Of a stretch of 64,000 nucleotides of DNA, positions 45,218-58,893 are shown in pieces. The translations under genes and the position numbers were made by a program. Where the stretch lies: NCBI RefSeq assembly GCF_040954645.1, contig NC_092806.1, positions 147,216,429 through 147,280,428 on the forward strand, given 5' to 3'. The notes under the pieces were generated by a model, which was given only the letters and a program-made list of their open reading frames with translations, was not told where the DNA came from and did no database searches. Origin of the DNA: Diabrotica undecimpunctata (Eukaryota; Arthropoda; Insecta; Coleoptera; Chrysomelidae). Position 1 is the first letter of the stretch; each line of letters begins with the position of its first letter.

Positions 45218-46326
45218 AATAGGCAAAATGCTCTCACACCCAGAATTCAATTTTTTTCATTTTTTTTTTTTCAGATAAGGCTCAGCGCAATTTTAACCCA
45301 CCACCCCTCCACCCCATTCCCCCACACTCTCCTTCAAAACGTCAATTTTTCGTTTTTATTATTTTTTTTTTTAGGAAAATGAATGAAACAATTTAAAAGA
45401 TTCAAAAAATTCACACGCGTAATTGGGGTTTTTACAAAACTTGCATATTTTTACAGACATTTATTTTCGAAAAAATCGTATAACCTTTTTTTTTGGAGGT
45501 GGCTGCAGGTTCATTTTTTTTTGTGTATTTGATCAAAAACTATCTCCGATTTTTTTCAGATTTTTACGTATGGTGTGCCATCTTCAAAAATCCGAAAAAC
45601 TTTTTTTATGGGATTTGGATGATTTTCTCCATTTTATAGACTTACCTTTAAACCCCCAAAAGACCATATTTTCATGGTTTTAACAGTTTTAGCGGGGTAA
45701 TAATATTTTTGGGGATCGACATAACCTGAATCAATTTTCACATAATGTTACTTACTTATTATGTGATTAAAAAATAAGTCTTCAAAAAAGACTATATCAA
45801 ACCCCAAACAAAAAACGTAAAAAAATACACAGTTAAAAATGGATTTGCAGCCCTCCACAAAAAAGTTTTTTACGAATACGTTTTTTTTTTTCGAATAAAA
45901 ATCTATTTTGAAGTATATAAAATGAAGAAAATTCCCCAAAACCGTTTTTCGTATTTTTGAAGATGGCGTACCATACGAAAAATCTCAACAAAAAAAAAAC
46001 AGAAATAGTTTTTGATCAAATACACAAAAGAAAAAAAGATTGGACCCATTTTAGGTTATGTACAGTTAACCTAGAAGTCTACAAAAAATACACATATTTT
46101 GTGAAAACCTCAACTATGCATGTGCATTTTTAAAATGATTGCATCCGATCTATCAAAAATAAAAACGAAAAAAATAACGATTTAGATTAATTAATTAACG
46201 TTTTCGTGGTAGAGGGTGGGGGAAGAGGTGGCAGGCTAAAATTGCGTCAAATCTTATTTTTTAATTAGATAGAACGTAAAAAAATGAAAAAAAAGTGAAG
46301 TCTGGGAGTGAGGCATTTTGCCTATC
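45218..46326. repeat. Foldback (palindromic) element flanked by TTAA
   Basis: Two inverted arms of roughly 430 bp (about 45218-45645 and 45895-46326) around about 250 bp of spacer. The outer ends read TTAA-AATAGGCAAAATGC and GCATTTTGCCTATC-TTAA. TTAA on both sides is the piggyBac-type target. No coding potential; arms are diverged with many poly-A/T runs. It is a non-autonomous element by inference. Confidence 0.75.
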
Positions 46327-46510
46327 TTAAGAAAAGAAAGCTTTGAAAGCTGATTCTCTAGAGGGTGAAACTCAGAAGGAAGAGGGAGATTCACAGTATG
46401 GCTTATAGAAAGATGAAACGCAGTTAATCACTCAAGATAATATTGAGATAATATTTGTAATTAGTTTTTATAAGTTCACTAAATACTTTCAACTAATTTT
46501 TTTATATTCT

Positions 46511-46634
46511 AGTATTCTGATTATGACGACAATGAAGATATCTACTATGACCCAGGAGAGGAGTCTTACCATTTTCATTCATTTTTACAACCTAATTCAA
46601 ATAAAAAAAATAAAACCTATAATAAAGCACCATC
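46511..46634 (+). other. Possible host exon
   Basis: TTTATATTCTAG precedes TATTCTGATTATGACGACAA, opening a frame YSDYDDNEDIYYDPGEESYH that continues FHSFLQPNSNKKNKTYNKAP. A good acceptor, skewed acidic composition and about 40 open codons make it exon-like. It stops within the RTE-A copy inserted right after it. No family recognised; could be chance. Confidence 0.3.
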
Positions 46635-46645
46635 AAACTGTACTA

Positions 46646-47038
46646 TATCGTGAATAAAATCGAGGCGTTTGAGTTGTGGTTGTATCGAAGGATACTAAAA
46701 ATTCTATGGACTAGCAGAACTAGAAACGAAGAAGTTCTTCGAAGAATGGGACATCAACGAACTCTATTAAATATTATTAAGAGGCGTAAACTAGAATATC
46801 TTGGACATATAATCAGAGGACCAAGATATGAGTTCCTTCGGCTAATTCTCAACGGTAAAATCGAAGGAAAGAAATGGATAGGACGGAAGAAACTCTCTTG
46901 GTTGAGGAATTTGCGGCAGTGGACAGGTTTGACAGCGGACCAATTGCTACACGTAGCGCAAGACCGAGATCAGTATAAAAATATTATAAGCATGGTAGTC
47001 GCCGACGTTCCGTAGGGATATGGCACTCTAAGAAGAAG
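46646..47038 (+). mobile_element. RTE-A copy with perfect 11-bp TSD
   Basis: Flanked by AAACTGTACTA at 46635-46645 and 47039-47049. Encodes the tail domain without a stop for 120 codons: NKIEAFELWLYRRILKILWT, RRKLEYLGHIIRGPRYEFLR, GRKKLSWLRNLRQWTGLTAD, IISMVVADVP, stop, then GGCACTCTAAGAAG. The intact frame suggests a recent insertion. Confidence 0.94.
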
Positions 47039-47049
47039 AAACTGTACTA

Positions 47050-48170
47050 AAATCATTGACACCTAACAAAGTAGACGGCGCTACAAGATCCCAAACGCTC
47101 TACCACAGGCTCTCGGTCAAAACTGTTCCTGTGACCATATAGTGAATTATCATAGATCCATAAACATTTTGTACAATCTGTAGGTGTTTAACTTTGTTAT
47201 TTATATTTTGTTCCGTCGCTAATAACCTTTTGGTGAATGCGACAGCTTTTTCTAATAAAAAAAAATAATAATTCAACAAAATATTAGATATTCTGATTAG
47301 GTATATAAACGAATGTAAGATTAAAATTTAAAAATTTAAAGTTCTCTGGCAAAAAGAATCTTTGTCTAATGTCGTATTTCTCTCTACACGCATATAAAAA
47401 GTCGTATGTTTCTTTTGTCGCTATATCAGTTATATCAACGTTAAATATTCTAAATCGGCTACAAAATTACCAGAAAACCGCTGTACTAAATCTTTTACAT
47501 CCATAACACTTGACAACATAATTTTTATTCATCTCAGGGACGTTATCTTAAACGACTTGATAAAACGTAACAAAACACCCTCATACATCAATATAATAAT
47601 AAAAGGGAAAACTTCCACCTTACCATGACCTGATAAAAGCCCATCAAAAAGGTAGTTTACGCAACACGGTTAGAAGTAATTGTTTCCATTATATAGAGCA
47701 GTTGGAAGGAGGTAGAACTGGAGTAAAGAGAGTAGGGCACGTTATTAACTTTAAAACAAATCAATACTTGGGGGATATTACGTTGTTAGATAACAATGTG
47801 ATAGGGGCTAAGGCTAGGAGACGGTCGTTGTCGACGCTCCGATTCAGCAGTGCCCGTGGTGCTTCACCAAATTAATACTGTAATTACGGTCGTTCTAATC
47901 AAAATCGATAGCGGTACAAATGACAAAGGTTTAATTTCGGAGAGTATTCTTTTATGCCCAGTGGAAAAGTATTATGTGTGGAGGTCGCTATTATAAGAGT
48001 TGTAACGAACTGGTCGAAATCCACTAATAAGCCATTTTACTTTCACCCAAATAATTATGTTCTTAATACTACTTTTCGCTTACTATTTGACGTTTCTTAA
48101 ACTTGTCTCAATAATTAATAGATTAGTTTAAAATATCTCTAAACTTCCACAAAACAGTAACACAAACAGT
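47050..48170. other. No gene recognised
   Basis: AT-rich; a run around 47640-47960 is less AT-rich but has stops in all frames and no motif I can name. Confidence 0.55.
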
Positions 48171-48182
48171 AATTTTATATAT

Positions 48183-49122
48183 CTTCTTCTTCAAGTGCCA
48201 TCTCCGCGGCGGAGGTCGGCAATTTTCTTGTTTTAATTGTAATTAAAATTTCTATTTCTTTATTCATCCTTCTCAGAACCTCTTTGTTTGTGACGTGTTC
48301 TGTCCACGATATTTTCAGAATTCTTCTATACACCAACAGCTCGAATGATTCTAGTTTTTTCGTTGATGTCGCATTTAAGGTCCAAGATTCCATTCCATAA
48401 AACAAAGTCGAAAAACATAGCACCTCGCCAACCTAACTTCTAGTTCCAATTTTAAATCCCTTGTACATAGCACTCTTCTCATTTTGTTGAAATTTGCTCT
48501 AGCCTTTTCTATTCTGATTTTGTTTTGAGTTAATCATTGTTCCCAGATATGCATATTTGTCCACTTGTTCGACGTTGGTTCCATTTATTAGAAGATTCTC
48601 CTTATTTCTTTGAGTTTTCAATATTCTCATAAATTTCGTCTTCTTGACGTTCATTGTTAGACCGTACTCTTTTCCATAGTCTGCTATTCTGGTCACCAGT
48701 GTCTCTGAAGATCATCTTTATTTTCGGCTAAGATCACAGTGTCGTCCGCATATCTAATGTTGTTAATGAGAACTCCATTTACCTTTATTCCAGCTGTTTC
48801 ACCCTCAAGAGCTTTTTTCAGGATCTCTTCGGAGTAGGCATTAAAAAGAATTGGCGACAATACGCATCCCTCTCTCACTTCACGTCTAATTTCCATTTCT
48901 TCTGACAGCTGTTCGTTAACACGTACTTTTGCTCGCTGTTTATAGTATAAATTTGATATGATACTGAGGTCGTTGTAGTCAATCTTCCATAATTCCACTT
49001 CTTCTTCGTCGACATTAGCCGTAGGAGCATAAACTTGTATCAAATTCAGTTTGGCATGAGATGTTACCAACTTCAGTACCATTACCCTTTCTGAGATGGG
49101 GAAATAGCATTTCACCGCTACC
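48183..49122 (-). mobile_element. RTE-A copy with three-part deletion and 12-bp TSD
   Basis: Flanked by AATTTTATATAT at 48171-48182 and 49123-49134. Minus strand: endonuclease start (RVMVLKLVTSHAKLNLIQVY, APTANVDEEEVE) fused in frame to RT (LWKIDYNDLSIISNLYYKQR, GCVLSPILFNAYSEEIL, INNIRYADDTVILAENKDDL), then KYAYLGTMIN, LFYGMESWTLNATSTKKLES, EIEILITIKTRKLP and directly the final GGCAC and AAGAAG end. The endonuclease-RT middle and most of the tail domain are missing. It is a compact internally deleted derivative. Confidence 0.92.
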
Positions 49123-49756
49123 AATTTTATATATAGTGAACGACATATCAGGAACAACAAATCCGGAAGGCATTAATGCTATGTTATTTGTATCTAAAAG
49201 TTTGTGCTACATGTCTTGAATAACACATTATTTGCGCTATTGGGGCTTATCGATAGAAGTCGATTGCAAGAGTTACAGAGGGGCAGATACCAACACTGGG
49301 CATACACTAGTAATAGCAAAATTAATAATTCCAAACCCTGTTGCGAGGCAGAATAAATTACCAATTGGAACGCCTTCAAGAGGAACAGGTAATAAACAGA
49401 CTAGAGAATGAAATAAATAAAAGGCTAGAGTATTCAGTCAAGTAATAAATTGAAGAACAATGACAGATCATACAGTCAGCCATGTCGTAAGCAGCAGTAA
49501 GTTACTTGCGACGGACTGTAAGGGCTCATGGCGGAAACACACGCTATTAAAGAAAAAAATGCATTTAAATTCAAAATGTATAATAAACTTATTCTTTATT
49601 GGTTTTTCTTTGGTAAAACTTTTTTGAAACAAAGCTCTAATCTTTGTTTATATCTAATTCTTTACATTTTTTGTCTCTAATCTCTTGAGCAAGAGATTAG
49701 ATGTAAAATATTTACAATGTGTATTCTATGGATGAAAATAATTATATATTATATAT
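49123..49756. other. No gene recognised
   Basis: No supportable feature beyond the right RTE-A target duplication at its start. Confidence 0.55.

Positions 49757-51265
<1,509 letters not shown>

Positions 51266-51344
<79 letters not shown>
51266..51344. repeat. TA microsatellite, right of a putative solo LTR
   Basis: About 39 TA units, followed by CATATACTGCGCGG. Confidence 0.95.
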
Positions 51345-51352
<8 letters not shown>

Positions 51353-51434
51353 CTGCGCGGCATAAGTTAAGGATCTATTGTCAATAAACGATAAAAAACA
51401 TGTTCATAAAAAACAAAAATTTAATTTTGCATTA

Positions 51435-52130
51435 GACATTGTGCCCTAATAAGTCGAATATCCACCATTGGCACCAATTATTGCTTGGCTTCTACGTAGC
51501 ATACTATCTATTAAATTATCAAGAGATTCTTGAGCGACTTCTCCCCATAACCGTGGTAATAGTTCTCGAAATTGCTAAAGGGTCCGTAGAGGGGTACATG
51601 ATATGTAAGGCTTCTTTGTTTGCATGTTCCAAGAATGTTCAATGAGATTGAGTTCTGGAAAGCGCGGGGTAATGCCAAATGAGACATTTCACGCAAATCT
51701 CTACTTCGATAACTGCAGATCTATGTGGTAGAGCATTATCTTCGAGAAAAAACTGCTCAAAAAATAGTATGCTCAATAATGCCCCGTCTGTACATCTCAC
51801 CATTTATAGTGCCCTGGCAAATTCAGAGATATGTTCTTTCACCGAAACAGATTCTAGCCCAAAACCATAATACCAGAACCTCCATATGGATGAACCATCT
51901 GACACGGTCTTTGATTTCTTGGTACCCTTGGTCTTGTCAATACACTTACTTGTAGCCCAATCTAATATTTGAAACCGATATCGCAAGGTCAATGGTACAC
52001 GTCTCAAACGACCAAACCAAATGTTTTTAAACGTCTTCGAATAGTTCGAATGGAAACAAGGGTACCAGTGGTATCTTGAAAGGGCTATGACAGTGTTCGT
52101 GCAGTAAAAAAAAGGCTTAATTGGCGCAGT
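51435..52130 (-). pseudogene. Tc1-like transposase, catalytic half
   Basis: Minus strand, several frames: VWFGRLRRVPLTLRYRFQIL, GGSGIMVLG, FFLEDNALPHRSAVIEVEIC (second Asp), LIWHYPA, FPELNLIEHSWNMQTKK (Glu region) and WGEVAQESLDNLIDSMLRR, ending IIGANGGYST. Its C-terminus points left toward the TA tract. Heavily mutated. Confidence 0.8.
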
Positions 52131-52284
52131 TAGTGTAACATATCAGTAGAGCCGTTGTAAGTGTTCTTTGTCGAAAGTAATCGAAACATTTCCGTTGTTA
52201 CGAAATCTACTTTGCAGAAGTAACACTTGAAAGTGCCAACATTGAAAATATTGACAATTTTGACTTGTAAGGCACCATTGTGAT

Positions 52285-52870
52285 GAAGAAGAGAGAATGT
52301 CTTGGTTCCTGATGAATGTGGTGGCGGAGTATCTGTCCGAAAGAAGGATTATGGTGGAGAAGGGTACGATCGTCGACGTGACGGCCAGGGTCCCGCAGGG
52401 ATCTGTCTTGGGCCTGACGCCATGGAACCTGGCATATAACAGGGTTATGAGCTGCGAATAGTGCGGCTGCGTTGGGTAGGGTCATATCCAACATTGGGGG
52501 ACCCAAATCCGAAAGGAAGAGAGCCTTACACGGTGTTGTGCAGTCGATCATCTTCTACACGGCGCCAGTCTGGAGTGAGGCGGAAGAGATAACGGCGTAC
52601 AGGAGACTCATGGCACGAGTGGGCAGAACAAGTCTGTTGAGAGTGGAATGCGGCTAAAGGACTGTGTCTGCGGCATCCTTGTGGCCATCACTGGATGTGT
52701 TCCGCTACATGTGTTGGCAATGGAAAGAAAAAAGCTGTATGCGAGAAGAGACCGAAACCTTACTACGGCTGAGATAATTCAGGAAAGGAGAAGGTCAATT
52801 GAAAGACGGCAGGGTGTGGCACAGTGGACAAAGATGCTGATCCTGAACATAAGAGGTTGGAAGACACGTG
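52285..52870 (+). pseudogene. R1-clade LINE fragment, internally deleted
   Basis: WFLMNVVAEYLSERRIMVEK, VTARVPQGSVLGLTPWNLAY (RT motif) jumps to NSAAALGRVISNIGGPKSER, HGVVQSIIFYTAPVWSEAEE, YRRLMARVGRTSLLRVECG, then RTVSAASL in another frame. The YADD active site lies in the missing part. It separates two oppositely oriented Tc1 fragments and is visibly more GC-rich than its surroundings. Confidence 0.85.
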
Positions 52871-52877
52871 TTATTTA

Positions 52878-53440
52878 CCGATAAGTCTGGGTTTACCTTG
52901 CGGTCTCCAGATTGCCGTGAGAGAATATAGCGAAGACCACATGAACGTTTTGCAGAATGTACCTTCAGTCCTAAGGTAGGCTCAATTATGGTGTGGGCTG
53001 GAATTTCTTTAGAGGTACGTACAGAACTGTACATCGTTTCGTGAGGCTCCATAACAGCTGCCAGGTACATTGTTGAACTTCTCCAAGATTTTGCTGTGCC
53101 ATATGCTGGTTTTGTTGGAAATGAGGTTGTTCTGATGCATGATAATGTCAAGCATCACAGTGCGAGAATCACTCAACAGTTTTTAAATGAAATAAATGTT
53201 CCTGTAATAGATTGGCCAGCAATCAGACCGGGCGCAAACCCATTCGAACATATTTGGGACATACTTGGGCGAAGAATACGAAGTCATGTTCCTGCCCTTT
53301 AACCTCTTTACAAAAAGCCCTTTTAGAGGAATGGGAACTTATTCCTCAACAGGACATTTCTCATTTGATTTTAGGCATGCAAGTAAAATTCAAGCAACAA
53401 TTCGAGCACGTGGAGGAAACATTCCTTATTAAAATCAGTT
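52878..53440 (+). pseudogene. Tc1-like (DD34E) transposase, catalytic half
   Basis: SGFTLRSPDCRERI, PKVGSIMVWAGISLEVRTEL, ITAARYIVELLQDF, then GNEVVLMHDNVKHHSARITQ (second Asp), FLNEINVPVIDWPAIRPGAN and PFEHIWDILGRR (Glu; exactly 34 residues between), LLEEWELIPQQDISHLILGM and a frameshifted end. The usual SPDLNPIEH is altered to RPGANPFEH. The N-terminal DNA-binding part is missing. Confidence 0.87.
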
Positions 53441-53460
53441 TGTCCGGACACATGATTTAA

Positions 53461-54549
53461 GTTTTCATTAATTGAGCAACATTTTGTTACAACATTTACT
53501 TACGTTTTTTTCCTTTTTCTCCAGTTTGTTTCGTTTGTGTTTACGTTATTATAATAATAAAAGTTATTAATAAAAAGAATTAAAATTTTAAGTTTTTATT
53601 TTAAAAATGTAAGTGCTCCGTTTTTCGTACCAGTGAGTGTATTTTATCGTATGTGTACAGTGAGTATATTTATATGAAAACTTGTATTATGGATAAATAC
53701 TTGATATGTACCTACAGTGAAACTATCGTTCAGCGGCCGTCAACAAAAATAGGTTAATGCAATACAAAACAAAATAGAAGCAAAATGAAAACAAAATATA
53801 ACTAGAATTCTGAAGTACAAAGTTTAAAGAAAAACAATTAAAAAATAAAGATAAAAATGACATAAAATAGAGAAGAAATAATCAGACTCGCTGTGTGACT
53901 ATAAATACTTTTATTTCGTGTAACAAATGTACTTTTTTTCGGAACGCCTATGTTTTTATTTTGAAGTGTATTTTTCTCACTCGACGTAATATGCTCAGGT
54001 TTCTTTTCAGGGTATATAACGTTGTGTTCCTACAAATTCCCTTAAATCTAAAAAGTAAGACAAAACAAAGGGGATTGGAGGTGCTGAAAAACCAATTTAG
54101 TAAAAGCAGACGTGAAAAGAAATTCGTTAAGAAGTAAAGAATATGATTTATTTTTACAGGTGTTTCGAGCCGACTGTAGTATTTTTCCATCAAAGGAATT
54201 GGATTTAAATGTTAATTTGATGGAAATGCGTTTTCCGGTTAACGGCTTTGCCGTACGTTGGGCATAGGTGACCTCTTTCTGGAAAGAAATATTGATGGAG
54301 ATGATGTGAATAGTAATTTCTACTCTCCATGGATGGACTATCTTACACGATAATATACACGATAATATTACTAAAGAAACGGCAGAATCGTTTCATGGCA
54401 AATCTAAAAATATAACATAGTGTAATTCATAATCAAGTTTCACAATATTGTTAGTTGGTGTGGCGAGGAAATACAGTTCCAAGAGATCTACACGAAGCTG
54501 GCCACTGTCAACATTCTTTACATTATTAGACATTGTTTTCTTAAAGCAC
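53461..54549. other. No gene recognised
   Basis: AT-rich. An 80-codon plus frame at 53895-54137 overlaps a minus frame of similar size and has no recognisable motif. Confidence 0.5.
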
Positions 54550-54770
54550 TTTCCTTATTTACACTTAACTACCCACAATGGATAATAAAGAAACTTAATA
54601 GAAGGGTTCATTTCCTCCAGGAGCTAGGCATCGAACTAATAAAGGCTTTTGTCCAACGAAGGGCTGAGAATTTGAAGGGGTTGCATTTTCACATTGTAGG
54701 TGCAATGGAGGGTATCTTGAGCAAAAACTTAAAAGCGTAAATGAAGCTAATTCTGACGATAGACCTCACA
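54550..54770 (+). pseudogene. Possible piggyBac C-terminal scrap
   Basis: KKLNRRVHFLQELGIELIKA then FVQRRAENLKGLHFHIVGA resembles the helix RR.FL.ELG..LI.P...RR near the end of piggyBac-type proteins. Short, no supporting terminal repeats. Confidence 0.35.
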
Positions 54771-54931
54771 CTATACTAGTCACCAAAACTACTTTTCCGT
54801 TGTCTCTCCAAAACAAAATTTTTAAATAATACGATGTGTTCTGTGGGACTAGAAACCTCAAATTATTTTAGTGATAACAATTCTAGCATGGTTCTTATTA
54901 ATATTCGTTCTATAAGATATAAAACAGATTA

Positions 54932-55652
54932 TTTTTTTTCTATTCGCTCCGTGCGTGACTGACGCGACACCTACCGCCTTCATCTGACTGTTTTGGACCT
55001 ACCAATTTTCAGGTTAAATATATGACATTTGTTTGACATTGGTAAATACAGGCGAGATTGACAATTATTAATAATTAACTTTTTAATTATATTTTTTCAG
55101 TTTATGTACAAAATAAATGTAGTATTAAAAACTGGGTTTCTCAAAATTCATCATAATATATCTTTTTAACCCCAAACGGAAAAGAAAGGGAAAAATCTAG
55201 TACTGGCAAATCAAGTTTTTCACGTGAAAGAGCATATTTATAATTAAAAACAGTAATAGTAAAAGGTATGATATAAAAGCTAAAGTCGTCAGGCACTCTG
55301 CAGTTAGCTTGAAGCCTTATAAAATATCATTTAAGGTAAATTATTTAAATATTTCCTATTTCAATTGCATAAAAATGAGGTTATGTGATATTTACTTTTT
55401 CATATTAATATCACGGATATATCTTTTTCTTTTCTCTAATTTATATGTAATCTTTGGGAACCTATAAAAACTACACTTACTATTTTTGCTATTATTAGCA
55501 CAATTAAATACGCAACATGTATTTGCACACTTCTTTGATAAAATTTATGCGTAAAAAGATTCCATGATTCCAATTTTGTCATATTTCGCCGCTACGCACG
55601 CTGGCATCGTTTCAAGGTACCCCTACCATGGTCACGCACGGAGCGAATAGGA
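54932..55652. mobile_element. TIR element inside the CR1 endonuclease
   Basis: A perfect 20-bp inverted pair CTATTCGCTCCGTGCGTGAC (54940-54959) and its complement (55631-55650), about 720 bp, AT-rich and non-coding. Candidate 4-bp duplication ATTA at 54928-54931 and 55653-55656. Superfamily not identified. Confidence 0.7.
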
Positions 55653-56966
55653 ATTAGGATTTCCCCCGATAGTTGGAGTTACCGAGCACTGGCTTGAAGT
55701 CAACGAGCCTTTTTTGTAAAAAAAATATACCACAATTGCTAGGTATGATCATCCAAGTTCAGCTCATGGTGGAACCCTAATTCTTTCTAGAAATAATGAT
55801 TTCTCTCCTATAACAAAATATGACTTTCTGTTAAATGAAACCTTTCTTGAGTTTTCATTGGTTTATAACAAGAATCTTAATCTATACATTCTTTGCATTT
55901 ATAGATTACCTGATTCTTCCACAGAACTATTTTTTCAGGACCTGCTAAATTTGTTAGACGACCTGCTCAATAAAAACAGAAAAATTATGTGCGGTGACTT
56001 GAATTTTAATTACGCTGTTGCTTGTGTTACCCAATTATCCTTGATCAATATATTCGAATCATAATCAACAACATCTACCGTAATTGATTATATTGTCTCA
56101 GATTTCTCAGGCCTTGATGTACGCTCTACAATTATCAATGCAGGACTATCTGATCATGAAGCAGTATATAATAAACACTCTTAACAAACCATCCTTAAAA
56201 ACCCAACGTTTAGGTTGGATTTTTTTCAGAACTCAGAACTTTCGTACATTCCAAAATTTGTGCTTGACTTCTGGGTGGCACTTTTCCTCTGTGGACGTGG
56301 ACTATATTTTCAGTGATTTTTTTGATAGGCTTGCTTATATTTTCAATAAGGCATTTCTTTTAATTACAATTAAGTCAAAACATCATAAATCTTGGACTAC
56401 CAAAGGTATCCCCATATTAGCCAAGAATATGCGTTCACTAATGTACACAAGAAATTTACTACCAACGTCTTTGTCGCTGAATATATCTCCAAGTACAGAG
56501 GAAACTATCTAAACAGCTAAAAAATGTACTATCAAAATCGTCTGGAAAGCTCTAAAAATATTACAAAAGAAACTTGATCCATAGTAAACGATCTTCGAAA
56601 TAAAACTAACATAGCTCAGACATTGTCTCTTCCAATCGCTAAAAATCTAAATGAATACTTCGTTAATGTGAGTAAAAATATAACGTCAACTATTTTGCCA
56701 CAACAAGATCCTATTTCCTATCACCACAATTTAAAAAAATCTCGGAATTCATTCTTGAAAAGACCAGTTGATAAGTCTGAACTCATCCAAACAATCAGTA
56801 GTATCAAAAGAAAATCTTTTTGTAGTACTAATGGACTATCCATAAACTTTTTCTTAAATCTACCAAAAAGTGTGTTGGAAGTCCTGGTCTCACTAATTAA
56901 TGATTCCTTTGAAAAATGTATATTTCCAGAGTACCTAAAGACAGCCATTATTATTCCTCTTCATAA

Positions 56967-57544
56967 TCATCATCCAGCCTCAAGAGTCCACTGCTGAACA
57001 TAAGCCTCTTCCTCATGTTTCCAACCCCGTCTATCTTGCGCCGCTCTCATCCAGTTTTTATTGAGTCTTCTTAAATCGTCAGTCCATCTTGTAGGTGGTC
57101 GACCGACGCTTCTCTTGTCTTTCCTTGGCCTCCATTCCAATAACCTCTTTGTCCATCGCCCATCTATCATTCTGGCTATGTGTCCTGCCCATCTCCATTT
57201 TAGTGTGGCTATCTTCTCGATGATGTCAGTCACTCCGGTTCTTCTCCTGATGTCTTCGTTGGTTATTCTGTCTCCCAGAGTTATTCCTAACATGGACCGC
57301 TCCATTCTTCTCTGCGTGACTCTTAGTTTGGTAGCTGCTGCTTTTGTTAAGGTAAGTGTTTCTGCTCCGTACGTCAAGACTAGGAGGACGCACTGATCAA
57401 ATACCTTTCTCTTTAGGCATGTGGGCAGCTCACTTTTAAAAGTTTCTCTCAGTTTTCCAAATGCTGCCCACCCAAGGCCGATTTTTCTCTTCAGTTCATG
57501 AGTCTGGTTATCCCTGCCAATCATAATTTCATGTCCCTAACTTA
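56967..57544 (-). mobile_element. RTE-B copy inserted in CR1, 10-bp TSD
   Basis: Minus-strand copy with 184 open codons: IGRDNQTHELKRKIGLGWAA, LVLTYGAETLTLTKAAATKL, RRMERSMLGITLGDRITNED, RRRTGVTDIIEKIATLKWRW, AGHIARMIDGRWTKRLLEWR, RPPTRWTDDLRRLNKNWMRA. It ends in a GGCTGGATGATGAT tail. Flanked by CTCTTCATAA at 56957-56966 and 57545-57554; removing it restores the CR1 frame PLHKSSEKSN. A recent-looking copy. Confidence 0.95.
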
Positions 57545-57965
57545 CTCTTCATAAGAGTAGTGAAAAATCGAATGTCTGCAACTATAGACCTATTGCCTTA
57601 GTACCAGTCCTATCCAAAATTATTGAGAGACTTATAAAAGTCCGACTTGTGTACTTTCTCGTTTAAAACAACATTTTATCACAAAAAACAACATTGCATC
57701 ACAAAGTCAGTTCGGTTTTTTATCTAATAAATGTACCGATGATGCTATGTTTTCTGTACTACATGAGGTCTATAAAGCACTAAACAATAATCTTTACATT
57801 GCCACTGTTTTTTGTAACTATGCCAAAGCTTTTGATTGTGTAAATCACGACATTTTGATAAAAAAACTAAATTTCTACGGAATTTGAGGTATTTCTTTGA
57901 ATTGGTTACAATCTTACTTGAGGAATAGGAAACAACTATCTGTACTATATGTAGCATTTGCAAAT

Positions 57966-58893
57966 TCTTTGAAATATATATACTGAAATCTATTGAAATC
58001 CCCTCGTGTATATTTAAAACATCGAAGAATATTTTAAGTGTATTTCAGTTCCTATCGTACAAGTTAAAATACGCAAAAAGTAAAAAAGTATTTTCAGTTC
58101 CTCTTAGCATCGCCGAGTAGATATAAACACATTTTTAGAGTTTGTTTATATTTTACAGATGCCTTTTTCCTTGGTATTTGCTTTTATCGAAACCGCAATT
58201 AGGATATTCTGCGTTTCAAATAAATATTCCAGTTTATACGTTTTGTTTATACCAAGATTGTGCGAATGAATTTAAAAGGTAATAATTTTTTATTTGCCAC
58301 GGTTTATAGCCCAGTAACATTTGTAAGTTATGTAGCAATTCCCGTTTGTAAACGAATAGGACACATAACGTAAGTTTTTCTTTGTTATTTTTATATTTAC
58401 TTTTGTGACTATCAATATAGTCTTTATGTATTATCTGTATTTTTGTAACTGTTTGTGGTGAGACAGAATAAATGTTTAATTTATCTCTCTGAACCATTTT
58501 GTTTATTTTAGAAAACTCTCCTAACCCCTGTTTATGTTCTTTATTTTAAGAAAGAAGAGCTTTTTTTTTTCCTTTTTTCAGCAAGATTAGGATTCTTCGA
58601 AGCGGCGTCCTTATTTCAAATAGCTAGAGGTCTTTCTTTTTGTTTTTTTGTTAACCCTTTGGTCTAGGAGATTCATGTAAGTATCCTTTTGTTTTATTTT
58701 GTAGTTGCCCCAATGCGATCCCTCGCCATTCACTTATCCACGATCCAGCTCTCAAAATAAGCCCTGAGTGCCATTCGCTCAATTTCGTATATTTTGTTTG
58801 TCCTATCTCCACCCCAATAGTTTCTGTCCCCAACTTTCAACCCCCATAATAATACCCCATGTGGTAGGCAAAATATTTCGTCACAGTTAGAGC
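57966..58893. mobile_element. Unidentified, LTR-like insertion in CR1
   Basis: The CR1 frame runs to YVAFAN at about 57965 and resumes with NDTDSSHKSIICGVP at about 58894, so roughly 928 bp are foreign. The insert carries ATTGAAATCCCCTCGTGTAT and ATCGCCGAGTAGATATAAAC, shared in order with 35880-36005. A TATAAA box suggests an LTR. Exact ends are uncertain; AAT flanks both junctions. Confidence 0.5.
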
